From NCBI GenBank assembly GCA_964036195.1, contig OZ038459.1, positions 10,475,206-10,539,205 on the forward strand: a stretch of DNA of 64,000 bases, written 5' to 3'. The number at the start of each line of letters is the position of its first letter. Position 1 is the stretch's first letter. The translations under genes and the position numbers were made by a program. Source of the DNA: Sphaerolaimus hirsutus (lineage: Eukaryota; Nematoda; Chromadorea; Monhysterida; Sphaerolaimidae). The notes under the pieces were generated by a model. That model had not been told where the DNA came from. It searched no databases and saw only the letters and a program-made list of their open reading frames with translations. Below are positions 46,192-58,133 of this stretch, one piece after another.

Positions 46192-46985
46192 TACCATATT
46201 TCCTCGAAATACCCCCCCCCCCTCGAAATACCCCCTCCCCAAATTGCGTGTACAGAGAATCTACATGCCAAAACTGCGGTTTGTGATCTGGCAATGCGGA
46301 ATACCGTATTACCTCGAATTATCCCCTTGAATAAACCCCCCCTCGAAATACCCCCCCTTAATTTCGGCTGAGGAAATAATAAACCCAACCCTCGAAATAC
46401 CCCCCCTAAAATTGAGTGTAACGTGAATGTACATGACAAATACCGCAGTTTGTGATCTGTAATATGCAGAACACACGTTAAAACTGATGATTAAGTGATG
46501 TTAGGGAAGGTTATGTTGTGTATATACAGTAATATATGCCTATAAACACATATAAATCTATGTGATTGTTCGATTTTTCTACGTCTGCGTATGGGGAATT
46601 TCCGAAAATTTCTGGCGAAATAATAGACCCCCCCTCGAATAAACCCCCCTCGAATTATCCCCCCCTCAAATTTTGCTGGCGAAATAATAAACCCCCTGGG
46701 GGTATTTCGTGGTAATACGGTATATGTTAAAAACAATGACTGTGTCACGTCAGAACAGGGTTTACACCATCTACATACTAAAATAAGTGTATAGACGTAG
46801 TGTATATACATGGTGCTTATTGTCGCATTTTTCGACGTCTGCGTACGTTACAACCAACATTTTAGTACTGGGGGTTCAAAAAATTTCTGGCGATATAATA
46901 AGCCCCCTCCCTCGAAATCCCCTCCCCTCGTTTAACCCCCCTCAAAATTCTTACTCTGAAACAATCACTGAAAAACGTTTCGCTT
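46192..46985. mobile_element. CCGTATT-type element, interrupted and right-truncated
   Basis: Starts TACCATATTTCCTCG. The interior CAATGCGGAA is broken by a second CCGTATT copy (46302-46722) and resumes at TGTTAAAAACAATGAC. The right terminus was lost where the AATAGAACGGC fragment begins. Confidence 0.7.
46302..46722. mobile_element. CCGTATT-type element nested in a relative
   Basis: Complete, TACCGTATTACCTCG to GTGGTAATACGGTA. It is inserted at a TA within the conserved interior of another CCGTATT copy, so members of this group transposed at different times. Confidence 0.85.
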
Positions 46986-47095
46986 TAAAAAAGAACGGCA
47001 GCCTCTAATTAACGGCACCTCCAATAGAACGGCAGGTAAAAAGGATGACGCAAAAATAAAACTGCGCTCTTCTATTAGAAGAAATATTTACGGTA
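46986..47095. mobile_element. AATAGAACGGC subtype, right part
   Basis: CTCCAATAGAACGGC modules lead to CTTCTATTAGAAGAAAT and the end TTTACGGTA. Only the right arm remains. Confidence 0.65.
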
Positions 47096-47134
47096 TTCAT
47101 GCACTTTCATTTGACACTGAGATTTTTTATAACG

Positions 47135-48397
47135 TAAACTGGTGGCAAATATAAATGGGAAATCAGGTACCTCATTTTTCATAACTATCTCACAGGGAAA
47201 CGTGCAGCCCAATATGGCTGCCATTTATTGTGGGGGTGCCCACAACATTTGCCTACATAGATGCCAAGTGGCACCCCCTGGCACCCCCCTGTTCTCCTGC
47301 TACAGATTGATGAATGTTTTTTTCCAATTTTTTCCTGGCAAATATAAATGGGAATTTTCAAAAAACACAAAATACAGCTGCAGTAAAGTGCACAGCCAAT
47401 TTTTTTTTCTGCTGCCAACACAAGTGATGAATACACTTGTGTTGGTGGTTGGTGCCTTTTCAATAAAAATAAAATTACTTATGGCTTGCCCACAGCCATT
47501 TGTTGACTGCTGGTCAGTTGGGAGTATAATTTGGCACCTGGTCCACTCACCCCCACAAAACTTTCTCCCAGCAAGCAGGCATGGAAAACCATGACAACAA
47601 TGATTTTAAACTTTGTGATTATCAAAATTGTAGTTGTGATTGAAAAACTGTGATTTTCAATTTTCTGGGCATGACCTCTTCATTTGTTTATCCCAGTCAC
47701 ACTAGATACAGGGCACATTGCCCATTGGCCCCTTTAGGTTTTTATCAAATAATTAGTGTCCACATTGGGTGGGCACAAGTATTTTTGTCATTTGCGTCAA
47801 GACACTGCAGCCACCAGACACACTGTCAGTTGAGTGCCCCCTCTACGCAGGGCCATTTTTATCATTGGCTATAAAAAATACTTGAATGCAAAAATGGAGC
47901 CCAGGAGCAGCCATATGTTGCCCCTGACACCAAACAAGCCAATTCTGGCCCCCATGTGCTCCATGAATAGCTTGGAATAGTGGATTGTTCACTTTTTCAA
48001 ACCTACATTTTTCTCCAAAAAAATTTCATGTTTGATCAACAATGCCACCATTGTGTGGGGCTTCCGGGGGTTCTGACTGGGTAGAAAAGTTGCACATGAT
48101 TACAATCTACCAATGTCAAAAGAACTTTTTGGTCTCTAATGTCCAGAAAAAAATTTATCAATAATTTTTGTTTCATCAGGAACAAAAATTTGTATGGAAG
48201 TCCCATTTATATTTGCCAGAAAAAAACATGAAAAAAATTCTTTCTGCATCAAGGGTGGCCTGAGGGGGGTGTCCCCTAGGGTATATATAGTAAATACTTG
48301 GGGGCACCCTCACACAAGATGAAAGCCTAATAGCTTGCATGTGGGATTTGTAAAATACAAATAAGTGATTTTCCCATTTATATTTTCCACCAGTTTA
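47135..48397. mobile_element. TIR element with AAACTGGTGG ends
   Basis: Inverted ends of about 30 bp contain AAACTGGTGGCAAATATAAA and its near complement, with TA at both edges. The word CAAATATAAATGGGA recurs at about 47145 and 47340, and inverted near 48205 and 48375. No coding region recognised in 1.26 kb. Confidence 0.6.
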
Positions 48398-48404
48398 TAT
48401 CATC

Positions 48405-48855
48405 TACCGTATTTCCTCAAAATACCCCCTCCCCTCAAAATTCCCTGAAAAAATTTCTGGGCCAGATTTAATTCTCCTTACAGATTTGTAGGGTGTAGAT
48501 TACCCTACAGATTTGTAGGGATAAATTTTCAACGTTCCATCAGGTCGACGCACACGCACTGAGAGCAAGACACTTCATGAAACACATGAAAGTTTGCCTT
48601 GACGTCGCCGATATTGCAAATTGTAGTATTTGATTGAATTACTACAATTCAATCAAATACTACAAAATGATGTCGTTTACTTAAATTTAGGCCCGGAAAT
48701 CACGATTTCGTCATTTCTTGACAGTGGGCCAAGTCTTTCTTTTTGAATATTTTATCGGGCGCTACTGCCGCCGTCACGTGATGGAGGCTTGCTGATAGTG
48801 ATGGATTGGCGCCATGGCGCTGGGAGAATTAAATCTGGCTCCTGGGGTATTTCGA
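48405..48855. mobile_element. Decayed CCGTATT-type element
   Basis: Starts TACCGTATTTCCTCAAAAT; the right end is only GGGGTATTTCGAG before another terminus. Between them are ACAGATTTGTAGGG repeats and the palindrome GTAGTATTTGATTG/CAATCAAATACTAC (about 48625-48665). Confidence 0.45.
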
Positions 48856-49056
48856 GTACCGTATATCCTTGAATAAGACCCCAGCGGAGTTATTATATCG
48901 TCAGAGGTTTTGGAGGGGGAGTTATTAAAGGGGGGATGTTATTATAGGAGAGGAGTTATTTTTTCCTCAGAATTTGCACATTATTCATTGTATGAATGCA
49001 TTCCATCAACTCATGTAATCCAGGTATTTAACACTTCAACAACAACAAAAACAAGG
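48856..49056. mobile_element. CCGTATATCC-type element, left part
   Basis: TACCGTATATCCTTGAATAAG start, then GTTATTA modules as in the 26718-27137 subtype. No right end. Confidence 0.5.
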
Positions 49057-49472
49057 TACCGTATTACCTCGAATTATCCCCCCTTGAATTAACCTCCCCT
49101 CAAATTAACCCTCCCTCAAAATGGGCTGGGGAAAAAATAGCCACCCCCCTCGAAATACCCCCCACCTTCAGAATGATGTACATCATGTACTTAATCAATA
49201 TGTCATGTATGCGATGTACATGAGGTATTTATTACTGCTAATTTGCATTGCAGCTACACAGACTAGTTTGTGTAGCTATCTACGTTTTTATGTCCAATTA
49301 GTTCCTGTTTGGACACATTTATTACCTGTTCTGGGTACACAAATGCCTACTATTTACTAAGATCCTTATGAAAATTTCTGACGAAATAATAAAAAAACAC
49401 CTCGAATTAACCCCCCCTCGAATTAACCCCCCTTCAAATTTTGCTGGCGAAATATTTCGAGGTAATACAGTA
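49057..49472. mobile_element. CCGTATT-type element
   Basis: TACCGTATTACCTCG to GAGGTAATACAGTA. The interior matches the 14740-15164 and 1-201 copies (GATGTACATCATGTAC, GCAGCTACACAGAC). Confidence 0.85.
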
Positions 49473-49490
49473 TCTGAAAGTGTAGAATAC

Positions 49491-51064
49491 TAGGGTGTCA
49501 AATTTCCGTTTCCGTTTTCCGTTTCCGCCTTTCCGCAGGAAAATTTTTTACCTTTCCGTTTTCCGTTTTCCGGCAGCTGAAAAATTTTTACCTTTCCGTT
49601 TTCCGTTTTCCGGCAGCCGAAAAAATTTTACCTTTCCGTTTTCCGGCAGCTGAAAATTTTTTACCTTTCCGTTTCCGTTTTTCCGGCCCATTTTTCCATT
49701 TTCCGGCTGAAAAATTTTTAGCTTTCCGTTTCCGTTTTACCAGGCCATTTTTTCCATTTTCTGCCTCGATTTTCAGTTTTCTGGCTCTTTTCCATTGTTT
49801 TTCCAATCTGTATTTATCTTCAATTGGCTCATCCCATTGTGTTGTTTTTGTCTCTTGGAGCAGCATTGACAACTGCGATTTCAGGGTCAGTGAAACAGGT
49901 GCTGTGAACCCAATTGAGTCATATGCTGACACCAATAATTTATTCAAGTTTTGTCTGGTTGGTGTTGTGATGCTGTCAATTTGCAATTTTGGTGTTGATA
50001 TTGCCAGCATGTCCATTCGGTGATTTTATTTCATGCCCATTACTGCGACAATTTTATTCACCTTTGGACTCCTGTCGTTTTCTGCTATTTCATTCATGAC
50101 TGATCTGGAGTTTGACAGCCATCATTGGTCAAATAAAGCTTTGACTTTGTAATATAGTTCTAAAGCTTCAACTTCATTTGTGACACTCATGATGAAGTTA
50201 TCGACGTAAATGTTGTTTATTATCATCGCCAACTGGTTTCGTTCCCCTTCATTTTCTTCATATTCATTCATGTTGTTTATTGTCACATTTAAATGGTATT
50301 TTATGACTGCTCCCAAAATTGCTGGGCTGCAGACAAGTCCAAACAGTATGCGTTTAAAACAAAGTACTATAAAGTTATTTTCAGTTACTGGTTTTGAGGC
50401 ATCTTTCAGCCAGAAAAATCGTGTGTAGTCTCTAGCTTGGTCATGCAATCCTATTTGAAAAAATGCCTTTTCAATATTGGCAATTAATGCTAGATTGCCT
50501 GCCCTGAACCTCAGGAGTAGGCCCAGTGCGTATGGTGTTGTAATTGGTCCTCTAAAAAGGCACTCATTGAAACTGGGCTTACCTGACGACCCATCGTACA
50601 CGATTCTGCATGATGTCGATTTGCCCGGCGTGATTACTGGCTGGTGTGGCAGGTAATGAATCCCCTTGTTGTCTGTTTTGTTGTCACAGATCTCAATTAT
50701 TCCCTTTTCTAGTTGGTCGTCCAAAACTTTCCAGTATTGTTCGAATAAGTTTGGATCTTTGTTGAATCTTCTTATCAGTGATTTAAACCGCACCAAGGCT
50801 TCTGCTTTATTTTTTTCCGTTTCCGTGAAAATTTTGCTTTCCGTTTTCCGTTTTCCGGCATTTCATTTTTCCGTTTTCCGTTTTCCGGCCGACAATTTTT
50901 TTTTACCTTTCCGTTTTCCGTTTTCCGCTGAGTGAAATTTTTTTACCTTTCCGTTTTCTGTTTTCCGGCAGAAATTTTTTTTTTACCTTTCCGTTTTCCG
51001 TTTTCCATAAAGTGAAAAAAATTTACCTTTCCGTTTTCCGTAGAAAATTTTTTTTGACACCCTA
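49491..51064. mobile_element. hAT-like TTTTCCG element carrying a Pao fragment
   Basis: Ends TAGGGTGTCAAATTTCCG and TTTTTTGACACCCTA lie between perfect TSDs TAGAATAC (49483-49490, 51065-51072). Both flanks of the cargo are CCGTTTTCCGTTTTCCGGC arrays in the same orientation. Between them (about 49780-50812) is BEL/Pao coding sequence on the minus strand. The short copy at 3208-3629 lacks cargo. Confidence 0.9.
49780..50812 (-). pseudogene. BEL/Pao retrotransposon reverse transcriptase fragment
   Basis: Reading right to left: YLPHQPVI, SCRIVYDGSSGKPSFNEC, LFRGP, LLLRFR, ANIEKAFFQIGL, DYTRFFWL, LFGLVCSPAILGAVIKYHL and YVDNFIMSV, in the order and spacing of Pao reverse transcriptases, followed by the ASIYDPLGF...P-type region (SAYDSIGFTAPVSL, WDEPI). 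The usual metal-binding YVDD motif appears as YVDN, as is typical of this clade. In-frame stops near 50119 and 50030 break it. There is no gag, integrase or LTR, so it is an internal fragment that probably arrived inside the surrounding hAT-like element. Confidence 0.88.
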
Positions 51065-51072
51065 TAGAATAC

Positions 51073-51351
51073 TGCGGAAAAAGCCATAGACACAGAGTGA
51101 TTTCAATATAGGTATTGACTTGTCTCAAATAGATTCTCATTTTTTTGCGTGTCCTTTAATTAGTGAACGCATGATATTCGTTTTCGAATTTTGCAATAAC
51201 TAAAAATCTGCTAACTAAATACGACACTAATTAAAGCGCGCCATTTCTCAGCAAATGAGATAAAGCTGTAAGTAAGGGCGCCAGAATCAATAAGTGGGTA
51301 CAATACCCTGCGTGTGCTAAATATGCTTCTACAAGACTGTGGTACAGGGGC
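51073..51351. other. No feature recognised
   Basis: Short unassigned stretch between the hAT-like element and the retroelement-like frames. It could be the 5' end of the latter. Confidence 0.3.
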
Positions 51352-52605
51352 TTGAACAGAGAAGTTGCCTGTCAGGGCCCAATAACAGTAGTGGATTTTT
51401 CACAGCTAAAGTTGAGCTCGAGGGGGAAAATATCGAAATTTTTGAAAGCGGCTATATCAAAGGGCAAAATACCCGAACAGAAACCTATGCGCAGCCCGGC
51501 CCTGAATAACACACTCTTGGCACCTCTGAGTGTTTTGCGCCGTCTGAAAGTCTTGCTGCCTTTGGTCCACAATAGGGCTATCGCCAAAGCGACGGTAGAG
51601 ACATGTTTGTGGAGATTGACGATTTTCTGGTGGCACCATGCAAAAATGCGGCATATTTTTTCAATGTGTTTTTGACTGGAGATAGCACCAGTGTTCCCCT
51701 GAAACTGGAAATGATCAGATGTGCTGAAAGTGAAAACATGAAATTACTAGTTGACTCAACGGGGACGATCTACACGGGCCAGCGCCTAAACTGCATTGGC
51801 ACTGCACTGAAATACAATATGATGAAGACATTATATAACGAGGTGATTGTGCGCGCGGTTTTGGATAGCTCTGATTTGGAGCTATGCTTGGCTAGATGCC
51901 AAGCTGGGGCTTCTGTCAGGGAAAATTTCCTGCAGCCAGTATACACTATATTTGAGCAAATGCGTAATTCAGACTTCAGAGGCTTTTCAGCTGCAGCCGC
52001 ATGGCAGGGTCATTCTGAGCCTAATAGGCGCCAATAAGGTGTCAACAAAACATTTGTTATGGAACACTGAAATGGAAACGGAAAATTTTGTACAAAATTC
52101 GCTAAGAAAAAGTTTAGCATTTGATGAAAAATGGGTAAACGGAAATGGGAATGTACCTATTCAAGTATTTTTCATAAAACGGAGTCGGAAACAGAAAAAC
52201 ATTTGGTTATGGAAAGTGGAAACGGAAAACAGAAAATGGAAAGTTGACAACTTAGGCCCAACATTGCCTGACTACAATCACTCACTATGGTGTGAACAAC
52301 TGGCTGCTGAAATGTTCTACTTTTTCCTCGATCTTGAACATGCACTGCGTGATTTTTTGGGTGCGCGTGACAAAAAATTGATGGTTCTGCCAGTTATGGA
52401 TTTCTGTATGGCTAAATACTCTGAAATGGGGCTTTCCTCACCGGCGGAAACCATGAGACACATGATTTCACGGGATGGTCTGCATACCTCCAAAACAGGA
52501 GTCAAGGTGATAAGCTACCTGTTAATCCGGACACTGAAAACCATGTGGGTTGGGATCTTTATGACAATTCTCTGTTCAAATCTCTATCTATGACATTACT
52601 CCTGC
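51352..52605 (+). pseudogene. Decayed frame with SGNH/GDSL-hydrolase-like blocks
   Basis: Across two frames I see FLTGDSTS (about 51660-51690; block I GDS), VILSLIGAN (about 52000-52035; GxN-like) and SRDGLHTSKTGVKV (about 52465-52510; DxxH-like). SGNH esterase domains occur in the first ORF of some CR1-like non-LTR elements, which suits the retroelement downstream. The frame shifts between blocks, and a GGAAA-type repeat (52035-52254) interrupts it. Assignment is by eye; it could be another decayed protein. Confidence 0.4.
52035..52254. mobile_element. GGAAA-family insert in SGNH-like frame
   Basis: Ends TAAGGTGTCAAC and GTTGACAACTTA resemble the TAGGGTGTCAAC termini of 3208-3629, with ACGGAAA words inside. 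Flanks GGCGCCAA and GGCCCAA may be a damaged TSD. Confidence 0.55.
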
Positions 52606-52608
52606 CGT

Positions 52609-53013
52609 TTGTATGGCAAATATTGGTGCATAATTGCTAATTATATGCATCCAAGCCGGGAAAAAGTTTTTACGATATACCAACTCGCAGGTTACGGCGA
52701 CGCGAAAACGTCGCTAACAATTGAAAAAACACCTGAAGAAAAATCAACGTTCGAATATGAGTTTCCTGGAAAAATAAGGTTGGTATACATGGTGATTACG
52801 CATAAAAGTACAGTTTCATCCGTGAATTGCGAAATGATGAGGTGTATATACATTTACAGGGACAGTACTGCTAGGATAAATTATGAACTGGTCCTAATGT
52901 GGCTTAACAATTACAACGTCAATCCTGGAACATACATACTTCTACGCAACATACAAATCGCTCTTTGCTCTAAATTATCTGCTGATATATGTAAAATCGA
53001 TTCAGTCAGGTAG
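52609..53013 (+). other. Open frame of unknown origin
   Basis: A 134-codon frame between the SGNH-like and CxxC-containing fragments. No motif is recognised. It may be non-coding spacer of the retroelement. Confidence 0.25.
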
Positions 53014-53079
53014 CGATCTTGATAAATCTTTATAATACAGAAAATTCTAAATTCTCCAAAACGTCAAATTTAATTGCAA

Positions 53080-53994
53080 TTACAGTTATCGACATTCGCT
53101 GTGTGGTGTGCAAGCTGTGGCGGAATAACTATTTATCGCATGATGATGTTGTAAACCGCTGTATCAGTAAACTCGGCAGACATGAAACGAATCAGTGATT
53201 CGGCCCTTGGTTACCAATGACGTACGTTTTTAAATTCGAACTTGAATGGACGGATTCCATTCGGTTCACGATACATTTGATTCTATTCGACTTTTATATG
53301 AGAACGATATGAATTTGATTGGCATATCGTTATTGAAAGTCGGATTGTAAGGCCTTAGGTCGGATCTTATCGTCGCAGCCCAGACAAATTCCTCCGAAAA
53401 AGTACCGTATGCATTTGGCACACGTCCAAATTCCTTGCGTTCCCTAACAAAAAGTTGCACGACGCACGATTTCCTTTCACGTCACCGATAGTGGTTGCGG
53501 AATTACCAAAGTCAACACAAGATTCAACGAGTACGTGCGTCGCCATTAGCGGCAATTTGCGGTCGCTAAATTGGATTTGAACGCGAACGCGAATGGTGTG
53601 TCGCGCGTCTTTAAACTTGATTGCATGAAACGCAAGGAACTTGGACGTGTGCCAAGTTTAAATATTCACACTCGTACAAAAATCCCGTAGAACAATGACT
53701 TCCAAAAAGTCCGCCGAGTTTAGCCATCTTTTCATGAATTTGTGCAGCCTATCCAAATTTAGATACGCAAACTTTCTATTTATGTGTATTTTGAAATTTG
53801 TTAATTTCTTGTGGATGCAAGCTATTTTCAACACAAATACTGCTACAATTTTGCATACGTGCGTACAACCTAGAGGTGATAATTCACAAACAGAAATATC
53901 CTGTGCTAGACATATCGAAAATTTTGGAAAAAATGAAAATGTAAATGAATCGCAGCAAGTATGCAAAATTGACAAGGCGTGTCCAGATGTTTAA
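53080..53994 (+). pseudogene. Frame with CxxC motif, interrupted by a TIR element
   Basis: The frame IRCVVCKLWRNNYL...VNRC (53090-53165) stops at the TIR element 53168-53722. If that element and one TA are removed, it runs on into SSHLFMNLC and is open to 53994. It could be a zinc-finger part of the neighbouring non-LTR element's ORF1; function unproven. Confidence 0.4.
53168..53722. mobile_element. TAAACTCGGCAGACAT TIR element, copy 2
   Basis: 555 bp from TAAACTCGGCAGACATG to AGTCCGCCGAGTTTA, TA at each edge, same family as 45479-46048. It interrupts an open frame; the net insertion is 553 bp with TA as target duplication. Confidence 0.8.
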
Positions 53995-54402
53995 AGTTCA
54001 TGGGTATGGTCGTCCTGTAACTTTTTTTAAAACAACCAACCTGTTACTGAACAGGATATCAAGCCGAACATGAACTTCTCGAATAAAAAAAGTGTTGAAA
54101 ATGTGAGCTGGCTGAATCTGAACATTTTACTTATATTTCTTTTTATTACACTTCATTTAACTTGCAGATGCTCAAATGCTAACATTGTGTGTGTTTTTAT
54201 GGATTTGATCACAAGATGTTTACAGATACTTAGCTTAGTATTTTTTTTTGTTCAAAATAGTCGTATGATTGGGTTTTTGAAAAAGAAAGTAAACATCAGT
54301 TTGTTCACATTTTGCCTAATTCTATGTCTAGAGGTGGCACCTGCGAATGCGCAGGGGGGAGGAAATAACTCCCTCCTTATCCGAAATGCTATGGATCATA
54401 TA

Positions 54403-55602
54403 AACACCTTCCCGGACAAGTTCACCACCCATTTTTTTATTTCACTTCGAATGCAATATCTCCGTCCATGGGGGTGTTATAAGGCTGAAACATTGTGTAT
54501 ATAAAGTTGTAAAACCCCCTTACTCCCCAACAATAAGGGGAGGTGCGGCGACTCACTACAGAGTTGGTCACCCTATATGCAACAAGTTGGGTGGCGTTTT
54601 TGGTGTCCCAAGCAAGTTCACCACCCACTTGATTAGCTACACTTTGAAGGCTATATCTCCAGCTGTGAGGGCGGTAGAAAGCTGAAATTTGGGGGATGTC
54701 TTGCCAACAACCCCCTCACAATACACCAGTGGGGCGGCTGCCGACGACCCACTAAAGCATGGGTCACTGCATATAAATTTGATAATTTTTTTACGAACAA
54801 CCCAAGTGTCCCAAACAAGTTCGCCACCCAACTGCATTATAAAAAAATGTTGTGAGAACATACCTGATATAAAATTGAATCAGATATGAACCCTAGTTCT
54901 GCTCATTCAGTTTTTCTCAGTAGGGCATGAATTTCCTTATGGAGGCATTTTAGAGGTTATGTTGTTTACATAACTTTGAACCTTAGATCATTCTCTGGTG
55001 AACTTTGTAAACCAACTTTGTAAGTGTGAAACAAAAAAAATGGGTTAAAGTGAAATTTCCATTCTACCATTTATGGGACAGGGTGCCCTACTGAAAAAAA
55101 ATTTTTTATGCTGAAATAGTGTTCCAACCCGATTCAGTTTTATATTGGGTATGTTGTTGCAACATTTTTTAATGCAGTTGGGTGATGAACTTGTTTTAGG
55201 ACACTTGGGCTGTTTTTAGAAAATGGTCAACTTTATATGCAATGACCCATGCTTTAGTGGGTCGTTGGCAGCCGCCCCACTGGTGTATCGTGAGGGGGGT
55301 TGTTAGTAAGACACCCCCCAAATTTCAGCTTTATACCGCCATCACAACTGGATATATGGCATTCGTAGTGTAGCCAATTAAGTGTGTGCTGAACTTGTTT
55401 GGGACACCAAAAACTCCAAAAAAATTGTTGCATATAGGTCGACCCACCCTGTAGTGAGTCGCCGCACCTCTCCCATTGTTGAGGAGTAGATGGGTCTTAC
55501 AACTTTATATATACAAAGTTTCAACTTTATAACACCCCCATGGATGGAGATATTGCATTTGAAGTGAAAAAAATGGGTGGTGAACTTGTCCGGGAAGGTG
55601 TT
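54403..55602. mobile_element. Foldback element AACACCTT-CCGG, copy 2
   Basis: 1200 bp, from AACACCTTCCCGGACAAG to its complement, TA at 54401-54402 and 55603-55604; homologous to 36499-37949. It splits the LINE frame: 1202 bp net, and excision rejoins the upstream frame (NSLLIRNAMDHI) to the endonuclease start (SLNILYQNVRNLR). Confidence 0.88.
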
Positions 55603-55604
55603 TA

Positions 55605-56465
55605 CTATCACTCAATATCCTATATCAAAATGTGCGAAATTTGAGAAATCAATCGTTTTCACTTCTGGACACCATTAATAAGTCATGTGTAGATGTTTTA
55701 TGCTTTACCGAGACACAATTCAGAAATGCTGCTGAGTGTGTTACAATAGGGGGATTTAACACGCTACACTTATTTAAAGAAAAATTGTCAACTGGTGGGC
55801 TATCTATCTATATTCGCAAGGGGTTACAATATTCTCTAAACAAAACAGATTCGGTAATCAGAGATAACGTGCTAAGTGTCAAAATATTAAATGCTTACAA
55901 CTAGTTCAATGACTGCGGTACCTCGGTGAACATTGAGCAGAAACACTTGAATAAAGAGTGCAAAAAGGCTGAAAATGTTGAAAATAAAAAATGTCCCATA
56001 AGAAATAAGGGTAAGCACCTAAACATTATAGTTGTTTATTTAGAAAATAATAGTAAGGTGATAAAATCACCTGATAATAGGCAACTGAATGAGCAGATAT
56101 TGAAACAGGTTGCACTTAAAATAGATATAAACAGACGGCAAGGGGAAGACACCTTAATAATTGGCGACTTAAATGGCCACATAGGATGTGACACATTGGG
56201 GTGTATTGGCAATGATCCAACAATAAACAACAATGGACATCTCGTGAGAGAATTCATGATGTCCACAGGGTTACTACTGGAAAACAAAAAAATGCAGGGT
56301 AGATGGACGTTTCAAAGATCAAATGCAAAATCAATAATTGATCTGTGTTTCTGTGACAGTTCCTTTGCAGTTACAAAGGGAGTCATTGATGAAACTGGTG
56401 ATTACAGTAGCATACAATCGGATCATAATGCTATCTTCCTCACCATTACGTATGAGGGGGTATAG
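55605..56465 (+). pseudogene. LINE endonuclease (EEP family) region
   Basis: Motifs in order: ILYQNVRNLR (start), DVLCFTETQF (catalytic Glu), IIGDLNGHIG (Asp/Asn), SIIDLCFCDS and SDHNAIFLTI (catalytic Asp/His). One in-frame stop lies at 55902-55904; otherwise the frame is continuous to 56465. Its role in life was to nick target DNA to prime reverse transcription. Confidence 0.85.
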
Positions 56466-56632
56466 AAAAGAAGAAAAGCAGCCCAAAGTGTCCAAAATCA
56501 GAACAAGAGAAAATAGAGTTTCCAACTATTTTTCCAGAGTTTCCAATAGACAATCCAACTACCTACCAAAAACTAATAAATGCTATACACAAACTATCGA
56601 TTGCAAAATCTGATGGAATCCGGGCAAGGAAA

Positions 56633-58133
56633 GTGCCAATTGCAATAGAGAAACAACACAAACAGATAGCCAAAGTCAGAAGAAAATTACAAAGACTACA
56701 ACAATCAGCGTATACAGATCAGAGTAATGTGTCGATCGAAAATATTGAACTAGAGAAACTGAAAGTGGAGTTAAAAACAGAAAGAAAGAAATTAAGAGTT
56801 ATGAATAGGCTACAAGAAAGAGTAACTAAAGAGAGGGAAATAGTGTCATTAGCCAAAGGCTCAAAAAAACAAAACATAAATGATTTATTCAAAAAGGTAA
56901 ACACAATTAGAGGTGCAAATAATGATGTACCACAGACAATTGTGAATAGAGAAGGATCTGAAGTAAACACAGCGGAGGGAATGCGAACTGAACTTGAAGA
57001 TGCATGGAAAATAGTTATACATCCTAATCCGGGGGCCGAACTGGCAGATGTAGGGATGATAAAAGGTATAAAGTCATCAAGAAAACAAATAAAAACACTT
57101 TCTAGCGAAATCTCTGTATTGGAGGTTGAGAAATGTATCACTAGATTGAAAAACAACAAACCAGGAGGAACAACAGGTGTATACCATGAGCACCTGAAAT
57201 TATTTAGTGACCACCATATAGACCTGCTGGTACAACTGTTTAATGAGTAGTTCAGTGGGAGTAAATTACCCGAAGATGTGACTGTGTGTAAAATGATTTT
57301 GCTTCACAAAAAAGGAGATAAGGGGGATTTGAGAAGTTACAGATCTTTAGGACTATCTTGTAACAAAAAAAGGTCTACATGGGGGTCCTCAACCAAAGGC
57401 TTATACAATGGTTGGAGGATACAAATGCATTGACAGAGATGCAGGGTGGTTTCAGACCTAACAGACATACACTTGACAATGTGCAGATATTGAAGACATG
57501 CTATAACTATGCAAAGATCAACGGAAACCAGTTTGTGACATGCTTCATTGATGCAGTCAAAGCATTTGACAGAGTAGATAGAGACAAATTGCGGCTGAAA
57601 ATGGAAATGATGGGAATACCTAACAATCTTATCAATGCAATATCAAATGTGTATATACAAATAAAGGCAAAAATGACATATGGTGGCTATGAGAGTGGCG
57701 TACTAGGTTACCCGATAGGAGTAGCACAAGGCTGTGCACTTAGTCCAACACTATATGCCATATACCTCCATGATTTAGCAACAGAGCTGGCAGAAACAGG
57801 GATGGGGGCTAAATGTGGCAAGAATGGCAAAAAGATACCTGGGCAGATGATATCATTCTGAAGGCTAGCCAAAACAGAGAGTTAGAGAGGCTAATGGAAG
57901 TATTCAGCAAATGGGCTTGGAAATGGAGTGTGAGTATTAACAGCACAAAAAGTGAGGTGTTGAGATGGGGAGACAACAACATCTCTGAGAGGGATTGGTT
58001 CATACATGTGGGGGATCCATGTGATCATAGGAAAGAGAAGATAAATGAAACAAGCCAAATCAGATATCTAGGAGTTTACATTAACAAGGGCAGAGATCCT
58101 TTCAGATATCACAAAGACATTAGAGTGGTTTAG
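56633..58133 (+). pseudogene. LINE reverse transcriptase region
   Basis: After a Lys/Glu-rich spacer come LLHKKGDKGDLRSYR (57300), QGGFRPNRHTLDN, FIDAVKAFDRVDRDKL (fingers/palm), PIGVAQGCALSPTLYAIYL, and WADDIILKA (57835-57865; catalytic Asp pair, Trp in place of the usual Tyr/Phe), then RYLGVYI. Frameshifts at about 57300-57380 and 57812-57835 and a stop at 57248-57250 make it inactive. Confidence 0.9.
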
